A DNA stretch of 64,000 nt from Chitinophagaceae bacterium (GCA_947488765.1 CANLAE010000004.1:87966-151965), one strand, 5' to 3'. Shown: positions 36,997 through 46,918, numbered from the stretch's first letter. Notes: generated by a model from the sequence alone, not told the origin. Made by a program: numbers and translations.

Positions 36997-38301
36997 CTAG
37001 GACAGTATTTTTTCCATTTGCATACTTCTCGAACCTTTAATTAAAATATGTGCCTGCTGAAAATGCTGTTCGTCAAACCAGACTTTTGCCTCTATTGAGT
37101 TATCAAAGAATAAGCAGGAATGTTGAATATTTTTATAATCACCACCAACTAAAACTACATTACTCCATTCGTATTTTTGAATTAGCTTAATGATTGCTTC
37201 ATGCTCTGAAATACTGTCTTCTCCTAATTCCATCATACCACCCAACATAATTATTTTTTCGGCTGCTTGAATTTTTGCAAAATTTTCAATTGCTGCTTTA
37301 GTACTGGTAGGGTTCGCATTGTAGGCATCTAAAATTATTTTATTAGAGCCATTACTTACCATCTGGCTTCGGCTGTTACTTGGTGTATAATTTTCAATTG
37401 CAGTTTTAATTTTATTACTTGAAATATTAAAATAATTTCCTATGGCAATAGCACATAAAACATTAGGTAAATTATAGTCACCAACTAATTGTGTTCTAAT
37501 AATTTCTTGAATGGGTTTATCAATAGTCACTTCCAAAAAAGGTTCATTCAATGTAGCGTTTCCAACTACTGCTCCGTTTTTAGTTCCGTATTCAATTATT
37601 TTCGGAATTCCTATACTCATGTTTTTTAAGTAATCATAGTCACTAAAAACAAAAGCTATTCCATTTGTTTCTCTTAAGAAATTAAATAATTCTCCTTTAC
37701 CCTTTTTTACTCCTTCAATTCCCCCAAATCCTTCTAAATGTGCTTTACCACAATTGGTAATAATTCCATGAGTAGGTAAGGTGTATGTACAATAGCCCTC
37801 AATTTCTTTTTGATGATTGGCACCCATTTCAATTACAGCTATTTCTGCATCAGGCCGCACACTTAAAATTGTAAGTGGTATTCCTATATGATTATTGAGG
37901 TTGCCATGTGTAGTATAAGTATTAAAGCTACTTGATAAAACTGCGCTTACAAGCTCTTTGGTAGTTGTTTTTCCATTGCTGCCGGTAATGGCAATAAATG
38001 GAATTTTAAATTGTTCTCTGTGGTATTTTGCAAGTGCCTGCAGGGTTGTAAGTACATCTTCAGTGTATATTAGCTGATCTGAAATGAAGCTGAAAGGCTC
38101 ATCAACTATAGCATAAACAGCACCCATTTTAATTGCTTCTTCAGCAAATAAATTACCATTAAAGTTTGGGCCCTTTAATGCAAAAAATAAATCACCTTCT
38201 TTTATTTTTCGCGTATCTGTTTGTACAGATGGAAATTGTAAAAACAGATTATATAGTGTTTCTAATTGCACAGTTTTTTTTTCAAAAGTAAAGCTATTCA
38301 A
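36997..38301 (-). CDS. murF: UDP-N-acetylmuramoyl-tripeptide--D-alanyl-D-alanine ligase
   Basis: Last cytoplasmic Mur ligase; it adds D-Ala-D-Ala to UDP-MurNAc-tripeptide. 434 residues. The ATP loop ITGSNGKTTTKEL is near residue 105, the Mur ligase core GNLNNHIGIPLTIL follows, and the C-terminal domain has LDAYNANPTSTKAAIE and MLGGMMELGEDS. It lies downstream of gldJ on the same strand; the gldJ-murF pairing also occurs in gliding Flavobacteria. A weak terminator lies between the two genes. Confidence 0.96.
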   Translation of the reverse strand: MNSFTFEKKTVQLETLYNLFLQFPSVQTDTRKIKEGDLFFALKGPNFNGNLFAEEAIKMGAVYAIVDEPFSFISDQLIYTEDVLTTLQALAKYHREQFKIPFIAITGSNGKTTTKELVSAVLSSSFNTYTTHGNLNNHIGIPLTILSVRPDAEIAVIEMGANHQKEIEGYCTYTLPTHGIITNCGKAHLEGFGGIEGVKKGKGELFNFLRETNGIAFVFSDYDYLKNMSIGIPKIIEYGTKNGAVVGNATLNEPFLEVTIDKPIQEIIRTQLVGDYNLPNVLCAIAIGNYFNISSNKIKTAIENYTPSNSRSQMVSNGSNKIILDAYNANPTSTKAAIENFAKIQAAEKIIMLGGMMELGEDSISEHEAIIKLIQKYEWSNVVLVGGDYKNIQHSCLFFDNSIEAKVWFDEQHFQQAHILIKGSRSMQMEKILS

Positions 38302-38343
38302 AGAAGAATTAAATTCAATTTATGAAGTTTTTTATAAAAGCAA

Positions 38344-38371
38344 AAGCCACCAGAAAAATATCTGATGGCTT
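38344..38371 (-). terminator. Possible terminator after gldJ
   Basis: Minus strand: AAGCCATCAG / CTGGTGGCTT stem (one wobble) with an 8-nt A/T loop, followed by TTGCTTTTAT. The T run is imperfect, so partial read-through into murF is possible. Confidence 0.6.
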
Positions 38372-38394
38372 TTTTTCGCTGTATTTACCTTTCC

Positions 38395-39960
38395 TTATTT
38401 TTTTGCTCTCCTTGGTGGAAAGAAATTTCCTGTTTTAATATTTGCTTTAGTTCCTTCAGGCGCTCCGAAATGCGTCATTGCACAACGGAATCCTATCGTG
38501 CTGCTGCTTTGTTCTTCTTCTAGAAACCTTCTAGCACCTGGGCTTAACCAATAAGGTCTATCATTCCAACTACCACCTTTAATTACTCTTGATCTATCTG
38601 AAATTAAAGTTGTTGATCCATAATTGTATATAGAGGTACTTCCTTCTAAAGTAGAATCTCCATCTAAATAATCAATTACTTTAGACTTCTGATAATTTCT
38701 TCTTTTCTTTAACAATGAATCTGGCTCATTCTCATATACTACTCGTCCTAAAGAATCTTTAGAATACTCACCAGCTGAATCTTTTTTAGCTCTCTTAAAT
38801 TCATTACCACGGAAGTAATTAAAATCATCACCCTCTAATGTTGTAAGTGGCCTGTACACATCAGCTACCCACTCACTTACGTTACCGCTCATGTTATACA
38901 CACCAAATCCATTTGGAAAAAATGAAGAGATAGGCGCGGGTATTGCACTGTTATCATTTAAACCACCTGCAACTCCCATGTTATCTCCAGAACCTCTTTT
39001 AAAGTTTGCTAAAAAAGCACCTTGAAAAGTTCCTCTGCGGGTACTGCGTAAATTATCGAAGCCATCATTTTGCCAAGCAAAAATTTGTTTGTTAGAAATC
39101 ACTTCTTCTCCACGTGTTTTTGCGCTTTTTTTAGGTTGGGGATTGCTTAAAACATATCCATAAGCAGCATATTCCCATTCGGCTTCTGTTGGCAATCTAT
39201 AATCTCCGTATAAAATCCCGTCATCAATTTTTGCAGATCTTGGCTTACCTTTTGGATCTTTCAACGGACTTTTCTTTGTTGCAGGAGTTTTAGGATTGTA
39301 CAACCCCATTAAATATGATTTAGTATTAAAGTTTTCCTCATGTACATTATTCATACCACCTTTAAGATAATCCTTTGCGTTAATGATACCTTTATCTATC
39401 AAAGCTCTTTCATTAACCCTATCTGTACGCCAAATACAAAAATCATAGGCTTGTTTCCAGTTTACACCAACAACAGGATAGTAGTTATAGGAAGGATGAC
39501 GGAAATAATATTCTACATATGGCTCATTGTATGCTAATTCGCTTCTCCAAACCAACGTGTCAGGTTTTACATCTTCAATAGCTTGTTTGTATTTATCGTC
39601 ATCCCCAAAGGTGTTTTCAATCCAATAGATATATTCTTTGTAATGCACGTTTGCAACTTCAGTTTTATCAATAAAAAACGAATTTACAGTTACTCGTTTA
39701 GGTATGTTATTCCAATCACCCATTACATCTTCTTGTGAAGCACCCATTGTAAATGTACCACCTTGCACAAAAACAAGTCCAGGACCAGTTTTAACATCCT
39801 TTGGCTGTGCCACTGTGAAGCCACCCGTTTTTTTGTCGTTGTAGTTCCAGCCAGTAACACCTGATTTTTCTTCCTTCTTCTTAAAAAAATTACAAGAAGA
39901 CAATGTAACTATTGCTGCCAGTAGTAATGTTGCATTTTTAAATCCTGTTTGCATGCGCAT
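38395..39960 (-). CDS. gldJ: Gliding motility / T9SS lipoprotein GldJ
   Basis: 521 residues, lipoprotein signal with LSSC at about residue 23. A formylglycine-generating-enzyme-like (SUMF1) domain covers most of the protein (FVQGGTFTMGASQEDVMGDWNN, FFIDKTEVANVHYKEY, YNMSGNVSEWVADVY, IKGGSWNDRPYWLSPGARRFL). GldK is the other SUMF1 lipoprotein of the system, but GldK sits with gldLMN. The DVMGDWNN segment and the position beside porU-porV and murF favour GldJ. In F. johnsoniae GldJ is needed for gliding and for stable GldK and T9SS function. The active Cys of true FGE is not apparent, so a structural role is likely. Confidence 0.87.
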   Translation of the reverse strand: MRMQTGFKNATLLLAAIVTLSSCNFFKKKEEKSGVTGWNYNDKKTGGFTVAQPKDVKTGPGLVFVQGGTFTMGASQEDVMGDWNNIPKRVTVNSFFIDKTEVANVHYKEYIYWIENTFGDDDKYKQAIEDVKPDTLVWRSELAYNEPYVEYYFRHPSYNYYPVVGVNWKQAYDFCIWRTDRVNERALIDKGIINAKDYLKGGMNNVHEENFNTKSYLMGLYNPKTPATKKSPLKDPKGKPRSAKIDDGILYGDYRLPTEAEWEYAAYGYVLSNPQPKKSAKTRGEEVISNKQIFAWQNDGFDNLRSTRRGTFQGAFLANFKRGSGDNMGVAGGLNDNSAIPAPISSFFPNGFGVYNMSGNVSEWVADVYRPLTTLEGDDFNYFRGNEFKRAKKDSAGEYSKDSLGRVVYENEPDSLLKKRRNYQKSKVIDYLDGDSTLEGSTSIYNYGSTTLISDRSRVIKGGSWNDRPYWLSPGARRFLEEEQSSSTIGFRCAMTHFGAPEGTKANIKTGNFFPPRRAKK

Positions 39961-40122
39961 TTTTTAAATGGTTTGATATTAAACGATTAAATTTATTATA
40001 TATTGTATAAAAAGAGTTGCAATATAAATGAAAAATCCAAATCTTGTACTATCATTATTAATTTAATCTTAGTAAACGTATAAATTTCGAATTTTAAAGT
40101 TAATTTTATTTACGAATCTGAA

Positions 40123-43100
40123 ATGAAAAATCTGAAATTTACAATCCTAATAGCTTTTTTTTTAGGAATATTTAGCTTACAATTTACACTTCTTCTCGCC
40201 CAAAGGCAATATACCACACAATCAGTGCTGGCTGCGGGCAATTGTTATAAATTATCTACAAAAATTGAAGGTATTTACAAGGTGGATGTCTCTTTTTTAA
40301 ATAGCCTGGGTATCAATACAAATAACTTGGCATCGGCCTCCATTCAGCTTTTTGGAAATGGGGGTAAAATGTTGAACGAAAACAATTCAGTTTACCCCTT
40401 GGATGATGTAACCGAAAATGCAATTGAAATGTTTGATGGTGGTGACGGAGTTTTTAATGGAAATGATTTTTTTTTATTTTACGGACAAAGTCCAGATAAT
40501 TGGCTGAAAGATAGCATCAATCAAAAATTTATTCACCAGAAAAATATCTACGCAGATAGTGTAATTTATTTTATAAAAATTGGCAACAATGGCAAAAGAA
40601 TAAACTCCAGTAATACTATATCAATAGCTAATAAGTTTGTTACGAGTTTCAATGAAAGGTATTTTTATGAGCATGATTTAATCAACTTTTTAAATAGTGG
40701 GAAAGAATGGTTTGGGGAAGAATTCAGTAGTTTGCCAGGCAACAGTTTATCTCGATCATTTGCTGTTGATATGAGTGGTTTAGAACCTGCGCAACCAATA
40801 CAACTGAATACCAACTTAGCATGCAGAAGCATTGGCTCTTCGAGCAGTTTTTCTGTTACTGTAAATAATCAAATTGTTCAGAACATAAATATGGGGATTG
40901 TATCAGGTAATTTTTTAGAGGCTTTTGTTACAAATAATTCTCAAAACTCTTTTTTTTCTGCAAGTAATAATTTACTCAATATTTCTTTCAATTTTAATCC
41001 ATCATCACTTTCTGCTCAGGGCTGGTTAAATTGGTTTGAGTTACATGCAAGAAAAAAATTAAGTATGGCTTCTCAAAATCAATTATTTTTTAGAGACTGG
41101 CAAAGTGTGGGTACAGGAAATATTGTAAAATATACTATAAATAATTGTACTTCTACAACTTCAGTATGGGATATTACAAATTCTTTTGTTCCAGAAAAAA
41201 TATCAACAACTTTTGGTAATGCACAATTAACTTTTAATAGAGAATCAAGCAGACTTAGAGAATTTATTGTTTTTAATAATTCTAATTATTTAATACCCGT
41301 GCCTATTGGTAAAATAGACAATCAAAATTTACATAATTCTCAACAAGTAGATTATGTAATAATTGCTCCTCCTGTTTTTTTGTCAGAAGCAAAAAGACTT
41401 GCACAATTTCACCAACAACAATATCAGTATAAAGTAATTGTAGCAAGTACTACAGACATTTTTAATGAATTTGCATCCGGGAATGCCGACCCTTCTGCAA
41501 TAAGGGATTTTGTAAAAATGTATTTTGATAAAGCCGCCGGAGATACAACTAAAATACCTAAATACTTATTACTTTTTGGTGCTGCTTCATTCGACTATAA
41601 AAATCGATTGAAAAACAATACAAACTTTATTCCCTGTTATGAAAGTATCAATTCAATCGATCCTTTGTTAAGTTATACTTCTGATGATTTTTTTGCTTTA
41701 TTAAATGATGGGGATGATATTAATTTAAATGCACCTCCAAGTCAATTGGATATTGCTATTGGTAGGATTCCCGTTTCTACAATAGATGAAGCAAAAAACG
41801 CTGTAGATAAAATCATCAATTATCATTCCAAATCGAGCTTGGGACAATGGCGAAATAATACTATTTTTACTGCAGATGATAAAGATGGAAACACACACTT
41901 AAATGATGCAGAGGTTGTTTCAAAAAATGCTAATACAACCAATAATTTATTCAACCAGAGTAAAATTTATTTAGATGCATATCCGCTGGTAAGTGGAAGT
42001 GGAGGGGGTAGATATCCTGCTGTGAATAATGCAATTGTTAATCAAATTTCTACGGGGGCATTATTCTTTAATTACAATGGTCATGGGGGTTACAACCGAT
42101 TGGCAGATGAAGCTATTTTAAGTCAGGATGAAGCCAATCAATTTAATAATGCCAACAAACTCCCTTTATTTATTACTGCTACATGCGATTTTGTTCCTTA
42201 CGATGACCCTACAAAAACCGCATTGGGAACATCATTATTAGTTGCAGAAAAAACTGGTGCTATTGGTTTGGTTACTACAACAAGAGTTGTATTTGCTTTT
42301 AGCAATAGAATTATGAATGATAATTTTTTAAAAATAATTCTCAAGAAAGACATTGCAAAAGGGTACTTAACATTGGGCGAATCGGTAAAACGAGCAAAAA
42401 ATGAAACATACCAAAATTATTCGGATGTAATAAATAACAGAAAATTTACACTGATTGGTGATCCGGCAATTCAACTAGCTTTTCCGAAAACAAATATTCA
42501 AATTACCAATATAAATAATCATCCAATAACAGGAAATGACACTTTAAAACCTTTAGCCAAATACACATTTAGTGGACAGATACTGGACTTGAATGGTGCC
42601 CTACAAAATAATTTTAACGGAACTATTTATCCTGTTTTATTTGATAAAGTACAATTAATAAAAACTTTAGGTAACGATCCACAAAGTCCTGTTGCACAAT
42701 TTAACCAACAAACCAATGTAATTTATCGGGGTAAGGCAACAGTTCAAAATGGGTTATTTGATTTTTCATTCATTGTACCAAAAGATATTAATAATCAAGT
42801 TGGTAATGGCAGACTTAGCACGTATGCAGAAAATGGCATCACAGACGCAAATGGTGTTTTAAATTCATTTTTAATTGGGGGTGTTGGTAATAATCTTATC
42901 TCAGATTCAAAAGGTCCCGAAATAAAAGCATACTTGAATGATGAGAAGTTTGTTAATGGAGGATTGGTCAATGAAAGACCTATTTTAATTTTACAACTAT
43001 CAGACTCATCCGGAATAAATTCTAGTGGAATCGGTATTGGTCATGATATCACCGCTGTAATTGATGGAGATGAAAAGAATATTATTGTATTAAATAGTTT

Positions 43101-43563
43101 TTATGAGTCAGCTCAAGATAATTATCAAAATGGAACTATTCATTACCAACTGAATTCATTAAGTGATGGTGTTCATTTCATCAAAATAAAAGCATGGGAT
43201 ATTGCTAATAATTCATCTGAAATTATTATTGAGTTTTTAGTGGCAAAAACGCAGCAATTAAAAATTCATCATGTTTATAATTATCCTAATCCTTTTACTA
43301 CAAGTACAAATTTTTGGTTTGAGCATAATCAACCCTCTACCAATTTAAATGTGCTGATCAATATTTATTCGGTTTCTGGGAAATTGGTACATCAAATCCA
43401 GCGGTCAATCATTAGTGATGGAAATAGAGTAAATGATATTTTTTGGGATGGAAAAGACAAATTCAATCAAAAATTAGCACGTGGTGTATATTTTTATCGT
43501 ATTATTGTGTCGAGTTTGTTTGGGCAAAAAGCTGAAACTACTCAAAAAATATATTTATTGTAA
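40123..43563 (+). CDS. porU: Type IX secretion system sortase PorU
   Basis: 1146 residues. Signal peptide at 1-27 (IAFFLGIFSLQFTLLLAQ). A C25 (gingipain-like) peptidase domain is in the middle with catalytic His654 (FNYNGHGGYNR) and Cys688 (ITATCDFVPYDDP). The C-terminus has its own CTD-like domain (YNYPNPFTTSTNFWFEHNQP). PorU cleaves the CTD from T9SS cargo and transfers it to A-LPS at the cell surface. It is divergent from gldJ and 110 nt upstream of porV, its partner in the attachment complex. Confidence 0.95.
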   Translation: MKNLKFTILIAFFLGIFSLQFTLLLAQRQYTTQSVLAAGNCYKLSTKIEGIYKVDVSFLNSLGINTNNLASASIQLFGNGGKMLNENNSVYPLDDVTENAIEMFDGGDGVFNGNDFFLFYGQSPDNWLKDSINQKFIHQKNIYADSVIYFIKIGNNGKRINSSNTISIANKFVTSFNERYFYEHDLINFLNSGKEWFGEEFSSLPGNSLSRSFAVDMSGLEPAQPIQLNTNLACRSIGSSSSFSVTVNNQIVQNINMGIVSGNFLEAFVTNNSQNSFFSASNNLLNISFNFNPSSLSAQGWLNWFELHARKKLSMASQNQLFFRDWQSVGTGNIVKYTINNCTSTTSVWDITNSFVPEKISTTFGNAQLTFNRESSRLREFIVFNNSNYLIPVPIGKIDNQNLHNSQQVDYVIIAPPVFLSEAKRLAQFHQQQYQYKVIVASTTDIFNEFASGNADPSAIRDFVKMYFDKAAGDTTKIPKYLLLFGAASFDYKNRLKNNTNFIPCYESINSIDPLLSYTSDDFFALLNDGDDINLNAPPSQLDIAIGRIPVSTIDEAKNAVDKIINYHSKSSLGQWRNNTIFTADDKDGNTHLNDAEVVSKNANTTNNLFNQSKIYLDAYPLVSGSGGGRYPAVNNAIVNQISTGALFFNYNGHGGYNRLADEAILSQDEANQFNNANKLPLFITATCDFVPYDDPTKTALGTSLLVAEKTGAIGLVTTTRVVFAFSNRIMNDNFLKIILKKDIAKGYLTLGESVKRAKNETYQNYSDVINNRKFTLIGDPAIQLAFPKTNIQITNINNHPITGNDTLKPLAKYTFSGQILDLNGALQNNFNGTIYPVLFDKVQLIKTLGNDPQSPVAQFNQQTNVIYRGKATVQNGLFDFSFIVPKDINNQVGNGRLSTYAENGITDANGVLNSFLIGGVGNNLISDSKGPEIKAYLNDEKFVNGGLVNERPILILQLSDSSGINSSGIGIGHDITAVIDGDEKNIIVLNSFYESAQDNYQNGTIHYQLNSLSDGVHFIKIKAWDIANNSSEIIIEFLVAKTQQLKIHHVYNYPNPFTTSTNFWFEHNQPSTNLNVLINIYSVSGKLVHQIQRSIISDGNRVNDIFWDGKDKFNQKLARGVYFYRIIVSSLFGQKAETTQKIYLL

Positions 43564-43673
43564 CTAAAATAACTGCATGATTTGATTTCTACTCGATAAT
43601 TTCAACCGTCCAAATTTGGCTGTTTGAAATAATCTTTTATTTTTACAATTCATCTTTAAAATTATTGACCTCG

Positions 43674-44849
43674 ATGAGACAATCAACCTTAAAAGCTGCT
43701 GCTCTTTTTTTATGTATTGGTGCATTATCGCCAAAGGCTAATTCCCAATCATCTAATGAAACAATCAATGTAGTTACATCAGCTGTACCTTTTTTACGTA
43801 TTTCTCCAGATGCTGCTGCAGGCGGTATGGGTGATGTGGGTATTGCTACGGCATCTGATGCCAACAGTTCTTTTTGGAATTTGGCCAAAACTCCTTTTGC
43901 AAAACAAAAATCAGGAATTGGTTTTACCTACACCCCTTGGTTAAAAGATTTAGGATTAACAGATGTATATCTAGCTAGCTTAGCAGGGTATTACAAATTG
44001 GATGATGAACAAGCATTGTCTGCTTCCCTTCGTTATTTCAGTTTGGGAAATATTCAATTTACTGACTTTGCTGGAAATGATTTACAATCTTATCGTCCAA
44101 GAGAGTTTAGTGTTGACTTCGGTTATTCTAGAAAGTTAGGAAAAAATTTAAGTTTAGGTGTAGCATTGCGTTATATTAACTCTAGCTTGGCAAATGGTTC
44201 ATTTGGCGGAACAACCTACAAAGCCGGGAATGCTTTTGCTGGTGATATTTCTCTCTTTCATCATGGACAAAATGAAGAAGGAAATGGTTGGAATTGGGGT
44301 GTTGTATTGTCTAATTTAGGTTCAAAAATCAGCTATACCAACGATGCAAATAACAAAGACTACATTCCTGCCAATTTAGGATTGGGTGTTACTTATACAA
44401 AAGTATTTGATGAAGTAAATAAAATTACTTTTGGATTAGATGTTAACAAATTAATGGTTCCTACTCCTCCAATGCCAGTAAATCCAACAACTCCAAATGC
44501 TACATCTATCGATTCTTCTAATTTAGCAAGTTATAGAAATCAAGGTGTTTTGGGAAGTTGGTTCAAATCATTTGGTGATGCGGGCAGTTTTGGAAATGAA
44601 TTAAAAGAGTTTCAACTTTCTGTGGGTGCAGAGTATATGTACAATGATCAATTTGCATTACGTGCTGGATATTTTTATGAAGATAAATACAAGGGCAACC
44701 GTAAATATTTTACAGTAGGTGCAGGGTTGAAGTATAATGTAATTGGATTGAACTTTTCATACTTAATTCCTTCAGGAAATGGTATCACAAGAAATCCGTT
44801 GTCAAACACATTGCGTTTCGGATTAACTTTTGACATTTCAGGAAAATAA
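43674..44849 (+). CDS. porV: Type IX secretion system outer-membrane protein PorV
   Basis: 391 residues, FadL-like beta barrel. The ORF track starts at a TTG (43665); the ATG at 43674 (MRQSTLKAAALFLCIGALSP) gives a clean signal peptide. The conserved early part (VPFLRISPDAAAGGMGDVGIATASDANSSFWN) is diagnostic of PorV/LptO. PorV shuttles cargo from the SprA translocon to the PorU sortase. It follows porU and ends at a terminator before ispF. Confidence 0.95.
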   Translation: MRQSTLKAAALFLCIGALSPKANSQSSNETINVVTSAVPFLRISPDAAAGGMGDVGIATASDANSSFWNLAKTPFAKQKSGIGFTYTPWLKDLGLTDVYLASLAGYYKLDDEQALSASLRYFSLGNIQFTDFAGNDLQSYRPREFSVDFGYSRKLGKNLSLGVALRYINSSLANGSFGGTTYKAGNAFAGDISLFHHGQNEEGNGWNWGVVLSNLGSKISYTNDANNKDYIPANLGLGVTYTKVFDEVNKITFGLDVNKLMVPTPPMPVNPTTPNATSIDSSNLASYRNQGVLGSWFKSFGDAGSFGNELKEFQLSVGAEYMYNDQFALRAGYFYEDKYKGNRKYFTVGAGLKYNVIGLNFSYLIPSGNGITRNPLSNTLRFGLTFDISGK

Positions 44850-44872
44850 TATTTAATTTATTTCATTTTTCA

Positions 44873-44906
44873 AAAGCAAAGGTGTAATCCCCTTTGCTTT
44901 TTTTTA
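44873..44906 (+). terminator. Terminator after porV
   Basis: AAAGCAAAGG / CCTTTGCTTT stem with 8-nt loop and T8 run, 24 nt after the porV stop and just before ispF. ispF may start from downstream of it. Confidence 0.85.
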
Positions 44907-44916
44907 TAAAAAAAAT

Positions 44917-45399
44917 ATGGCAAACATTAGAATTGGTTACGGAGTAGATTTTCATCAATTAGTTGAGGGCAGGGATCTTTGGATTGGAGGTGTAAAAATC
45001 CCCCATACAAAAGGTGCTTTAGGTCATAGTGATGCAGATGTGTTGTTACACGCTATTTGTGATGCAATGTTGGGTGCTGCTTGTTTAGGAGACATAGGTG
45101 AGCACTTCCCCGATACCTCTAACGAATTTAAAAATATTGACAGTAAGATTTTATTGCAAAAAAGTTTTGAGCTGATTAAAAATAAAGGGTATTCAATCGT
45201 AAATATTGATACAACTCTTTGTTTGGAGTTACCAAAAATTAAACCTTATATCCCCCAAATTCAAAAAGTTATTGCTGAAATAGTACACATAACCGTTGAT
45301 GATATTTCTATAAAAGCCACCACAACCGAAACAATGGGTTTTGTTGGCAGACAAGAAGGTTTAATAGCTTATGCAAGTATTTTGCTAAAAAAGTATTAA
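44917..45399 (+). CDS. ispF: 2-C-methyl-D-erythritol 2,4-cyclodiphosphate synthase
   Basis: 160 residues, MEP isoprenoid pathway. Zn-binding DxH is at GVDFHQL (Asp11, His13) and the third ligand in LGHSDADVLLHA. The pocket segment GDIGEHFPDT and the C-terminal KATTTETMGFVGRQEG are complete. The ATG is only 11 nt after the terminator T run of porV. No other isoprenoid gene is adjacent. Downstream begins the exopolysaccharide locus. Confidence 0.98.
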   Translation: MANIRIGYGVDFHQLVEGRDLWIGGVKIPHTKGALGHSDADVLLHAICDAMLGAACLGDIGEHFPDTSNEFKNIDSKILLQKSFELIKNKGYSIVNIDTTLCLELPKIKPYIPQIQKVIAEIVHITVDDISIKATTTETMGFVGRQEGLIAYASILLKKY

Positions 45400-45457
45400 A
45401 TTGTATTTAAAACACAATTACACCCAGATTTCTATTCTGGATTTAAATTAATTAAAT

Positions 45458-46756
45458 ATGATTGAAAGTAAAACGTCCTCTAAAATAGCAATAATTGGGT
45501 TAGGATACGTAGGATTGCCATTAGCAATAGAATTTGGAAAAAAATATGATGTCTTGGGTTTTGATATCAATCAGGTTCGTATTGATGAATTGGAGAACGG
45601 TATTGACAGAACAAAAGAAGCAGATTTAAAAACAGTTATGGAGGTGGTTGAATTAAGGAAATCCAGTAATCACAAAGGGTTGCATTTTTCTTCCGATGTA
45701 AATAAGCTAAAACAATACAATGTTTTTATTGTAACTGTTCCAACACCAATAGACAACTTCAAGGCACCCGATTTAAAACCGCTTCTAGCTGCAAGTGCTA
45801 TGATTGGTAAAGTTTTGAAAGAAGGAGATGTTGTAATTTATGAATCTACCGTTTATCCCGGATGTACAGAAGAAGATTGTGTGCCAGTACTCGAAAAACA
45901 TTCCGGATTGGTTTTCAATAAAAACTTTTATTGTGGTTACTCTCCGGAAAGAATAAACCCAGGCGATAAAGTAAACACATTGACTACCATCAAAAAAGTA
46001 ACTTCCGGATCAACAGATGCAATAGCAACTTATGTAGATGATTTATATGCAAGTATTATTATTGCAGGTACGCACAAAGCACCCACAATAAAAGTGGCTG
46101 AAGCATCAAAAGCCATTGAAAATGCACAAAGAGATGTAAACATTTCTTTTATCAATGAATTGGCTCTGATTTTTGATAGAATGGGTATTGATACTACAGA
46201 TGTAATTGAAGCTGCCGGAACCAAATGGAATTTCTTAAAGTACAGACCGGGGTTAGTTGGTGGGCATTGTATAGGTGTAGATCCTTATTATCTCGCCCAC
46301 AAAGCAGAAAGTCTGGGGCATCATCCCGAAGTTATATTAAGCGGACGCAGGGTAAACGATAACATGGGTTTGTTCGTTGCGAATAAAGTAGTAAGATTAA
46401 TGATAAAAAAGGGACAAAAAATTAGTGGCTCAAAAGCCTTGATTTTAGGAATTACTTTTAAAGAAAACTGTCCTGATATCCGGAATACAAGGGTGATAGA
46501 TATTTATAATGAACTAAAACAATACGGTGTTCAGGTTGAGGTGTACGACCCTCATGCAAACGAAGATGAAGTGAAGGAAGAATTGGGTATTGAATTAGTG
46601 CAAAATTTGGGCAAAGAGTACGGAGCAGTTATTTTAGCTGTTGCCCATAAAGAGTTTAATGAATTGCCATTACAAACTTTAATAAAGGATAATCATACCG
46701 TTGTATTTGACACAAAATCATTTTTTAATCGCCAAATGGTTGATGCTCGTTTGTAA
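45458..46756 (+). CDS. UDP-N-acetyl-hexosamine dehydrogenase (TviB/WbpA-like)
   Basis: 432 residues. NAD-dependent UDP-sugar 6-dehydrogenase; N-terminal Rossmann fold with IIGLGYVGLPLAIEFG, catalytic Cys271 in GGHCIGVDPYYL, and the C-terminal UDP-binding domain (SGRRVNDNMG, GITFKENCPDIRNTR). It is closest in style to TviB/WbpA/VipA enzymes that make UDP-GlcNAcA or UDP-GalNAcA rather than Ugd (GlcA). It supplies an acidic amino-sugar to the polymer. It opens the EPS locus; no TviC-like epimerase is seen next to it. Confidence 0.92.
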   Translation: MIESKTSSKIAIIGLGYVGLPLAIEFGKKYDVLGFDINQVRIDELENGIDRTKEADLKTVMEVVELRKSSNHKGLHFSSDVNKLKQYNVFIVTVPTPIDNFKAPDLKPLLAASAMIGKVLKEGDVVIYESTVYPGCTEEDCVPVLEKHSGLVFNKNFYCGYSPERINPGDKVNTLTTIKKVTSGSTDAIATYVDDLYASIIIAGTHKAPTIKVAEASKAIENAQRDVNISFINELALIFDRMGIDTTDVIEAAGTKWNFLKYRPGLVGGHCIGVDPYYLAHKAESLGHHPEVILSGRRVNDNMGLFVANKVVRLMIKKGQKISGSKALILGITFKENCPDIRNTRVIDIYNELKQYGVQVEVYDPHANEDEVKEELGIELVQNLGKEYGAVILAVAHKEFNELPLQTLIKDNHTVVFDTKSFFNRQMVDARL

Positions 46757-46782
46757 TTAAGTTTAAAAGGGATGATTTATCA

Positions 46783-46814
46783 TTTGTTCTATTGGTTATC
46801 TCTAACTACATTTG
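46783..46814 (+). promoter_or_regulatory. Promoter upstream of the SLBB export gene (EPS locus)
   Basis: TTTG (46783-46786), 20-nt spacer, TACATTTG (46807-46814): exact match to the Bacteroidota consensus. Start predicted near 46820, giving a leader of about 100 nt. It could drive most of the EPS locus downstream. Confidence 0.7.
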
Positions 46815-46850
46815 CTAATATCTATCAGAAGCATTTTGTAATTCAATCAT

Positions 46851-46870
46851 TGAAGGTCTCAAAGACTTTC
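46851..46870 (+). promoter_or_regulatory. Leader hairpin of the EPS export gene
   Basis: GAAGGTCT-CAA-AGACTTTC forms an 8-bp stem with one G-T wobble within the predicted leader. There is no T run, so it is not a terminator by itself. Confidence 0.4.
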
Positions 46871-46879
46871 TGGGAGTGA

Positions 46880-46915
46880 CATGGCGGAGCTCTGTAAAAA
46901 TCAAAAAAAGTTATA
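46880..46915 (+). CDS. Possible 11-residue leader peptide (uORF)
   Basis: ATG GCG GAG CTC TGT AAA AAT CAA AAA AAG TTA TAA encodes MAELCKNQKKL. It starts 4 nt after a GGGAG (46871-46875), a Shine-Dalgarno-like sequence in a genome where such sequences are rare, and its stop lies 3 nt before the ATG of the SLBB gene. This fits translational coupling, but a chance short ORF in a GC-rich island cannot be ruled out. Confidence 0.3.
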
Positions 46916-46918
46916 AAA

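Noticed and set aside
38395-39960. GldK instead of GldJ
   Set aside because: Both are SUMF1-like lipoproteins, but GldK is followed by gldLMN; this gene has murF downstream and porU-porV upstream, and DVMGDWNN is GldJ-like.
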